Part shown: positions 5,625 through 6,177 of the stretch, piece after piece
Layout: each line of letters begins with the position of its first letter
Position numbering within the stretch: the stretch's first letter is position 1
The notes under the pieces: model-generated
Databases searched by the model: none
What the model saw: the letters and a program-made list of their open reading frames with translations, nothing else
What the model was told of the DNA's origin: nothing
Assembly (NCBI GenBank): GCA_051306365.1
Contig: JBPPNC010000154.1
Coordinates: forward strand, 1 to 6,177
From: Svornostia sp051306365
Lineage (GTDB): Bacteria; Actinomycetota; Thermoleophilia; Solirubrobacterales; Solirubrobacteraceae
Direction: 5' to 3'
Length of the DNA stretch: 6,177 nucleotides
Translations under genes and position numbers: made by a program

Positions 5625-5750
5625 GGCTACAACGGCCAGCCCCTGTACTTCTACGTCAACGAGGGACCGGGCGAGGTCCGCTGCCACAACGTGTTCCTCA
5701 ACGGCGGACTGTGGTGGGTCGTCGGCCCGAACGGCACGCGCCGGGCCTGA
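5625..5750 (+). pseudogene. C-terminal remnant of a COG4315-type secreted lipoprotein
   Basis: In a different plus-strand frame from the helicase remnant, 41 residues starting GYNGQPLYFYVNEGPGEV and ending LWWVVGPNGTRRA before TGA resemble the last repeat of the secreted or lipoprotein family with the Yx(FWY)xxD motif (Pfam Lipoprotein_15). Here YFYVNE fits that motif with Glu in place of Asp. The family's lipobox, signal peptide and other repeats are missing, and the frame upstream of about 5625 is not coding-like. The function of the family is unknown. The fragment starts within two bases of where helicase similarity ends, so the two look joined by a deletion. It ends eight bases from the gcvPB stop, convergent with it. 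Confidence 0.55.
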
Positions 5751-5758
5751 CCCGCGGC

Positions 5759-6177
5759 TTACAGCGGCTGACGGATGACCGGGTGCTTCGCGGCGCCGGC
5801 CTCGTCGAGCCGGCGCACCGGGGTCGAATAGGGCGCGGCCTGGGCGATCGTCGGGTCGTCCTGGGCTTCGTTGAGAATCGCGACGATGGCCTCGGCGAAG
5901 CCGTCGAGCGTCTCGCGCGTCTCGGTCTCGGTGGGCTCGATGAGCAGCGCCTCGTCGACGAGCAGCGGGAAGTAGACCGTCGGCGGGTGGTAGCCGTGGT
6001 CGAGCAGGCGCTTGGCCAGATCGAGCGTCTTGATCTGGAGCTCCTTCTTCATCGGCGCGCCCGACAGGACGAACTCGTGCATGCAGAGCTTGCCGAAGGC
6101 CAGCGGCAGGTACCCGGCGACCTCGGGGTCCTGGTGCAGCTTGGCGAGCAGGTAGTTGGCGTTCAGGACCGCCGTCT
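5759..6177 (-). CDS. gcvPB: Glycine dehydrogenase (decarboxylating) subunit 2, C-terminal part
   Basis: Together with GcvPA this subunit forms the PLP-dependent P-protein of the glycine cleavage system, which decarboxylates glycine and passes the aminomethyl group to the lipoyl arm of the H protein. The frame is open to the window edge, so the start and the PLP lysine lie outside. The visible 138 residues include AVLNANYLLAKL (2-13), CMHEFVLSGAPMKKE (31-45), LDLAKRLLDHGYHPPTVYFPL (51-71) and EALLIEPTETETRETLD (75-91), all typical of the end of the beta subunit. It ends with RRLDEAGAAKHPVIRQPL and TAA. The split form (separate PA and PB) is inferred from the sequence type, since the upstream gene is not visible. 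No damage is seen. The end of the gene is convergent with the lipoprotein remnant. Confidence 0.95.
   Translation of the reverse strand, partial: TAVLNANYLLAKLHQDPEVAGYLPLAFGKLCMHEFVLSGAPMKKELQIKTLDLAKRLLDHGYHPPTVYFPLLVDEALLIEPTETETRETLDGFAEAIVAILNEAQDDPTIAQAAPYSTPVRRLDEAGAAKHPVIRQPL

Noticed and set aside
5178..5750. A single long plus-strand protein of about 190 residues
   Set aside because: Only the last 41 residues look like a protein family. The rest overlaps the trpS start antisense and is low-complexity sequence expected from a GC-rich shadow frame.
1..6177. CRISPR array, tRNA or rRNA gene, insertion sequence or attachment site
   Set aside because: No regularly spaced repeats, tRNA-like cloverleaf, rRNA segment, transposase or paired terminal repeats were seen on either strand by eye.

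Overview
The window is a GC-rich bacterial chromosome segment made of core housekeeping genes. Third codon positions are almost all G or C, GTG starts are common, and Shine-Dalgarno sites are weak or missing. An actinobacterium, probably of the class Thermoleophilia (Solirubrobacter/Conexibacter-like), fits best. This is inferred from gene content and base composition: an AroH-type chorismate mutase, a small SCP2-domain protein, a split glycine dehydrogenase and the trpS-scpA-scpB order. No marker gene fixes the taxon.

Layout from left to right. Bases 1-155 hold an unresolved edge. A minus-strand pair follows: rluB (23S rRNA pseudouridine synthase), then aroH (chorismate mutase). Divergent from rluB, across only 20 bp, is rlmN on the plus strand (23S rRNA A2503/tRNA A37 methyltransferase). 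Convergent with rlmN is a short SCP2 sterol-carrier-like gene with its own candidate promoter and a palindromic operator-like site. Next is a minus-strand operon read from the right: trpS (tryptophanyl-tRNA synthetase), scpA and scpB (SMC partner proteins). scpA and scpB overlap in a GTGA stop/start. At the right edge is the C-terminal part of gcvPB (glycine cleavage P-protein subunit 2), also on the minus strand and cut by the window end.

The only sizeable stretch without an intact gene is 5216-5758. From the trpS side it holds a short ORF with tandem Trp codons, a cluster of CCGGTC/GACCGG motifs and three consecutive hairpins, the first with a perfect 15-bp stem. It then holds two plus-strand protein remnants joined out of frame: the N-terminus of a DEAD/DEAH-type helicase up to its Walker A loop, and the C-terminus of a COG4315-type secreted lipoprotein. 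I read this as deletion debris.

Functionally, the genes serve translation (trpS, rluB, rlmN), chromosome segregation (scpA, scpB), aromatic amino acid synthesis (aroH) and one-carbon metabolism (gcvPB). I found no convincing new defence, mobile or biosynthetic system. The items most worth a second look are the possible Trp-sensing leader of trpS, the hairpin cluster, the pseudogene junction and the operator-like palindrome before the SCP2 gene.
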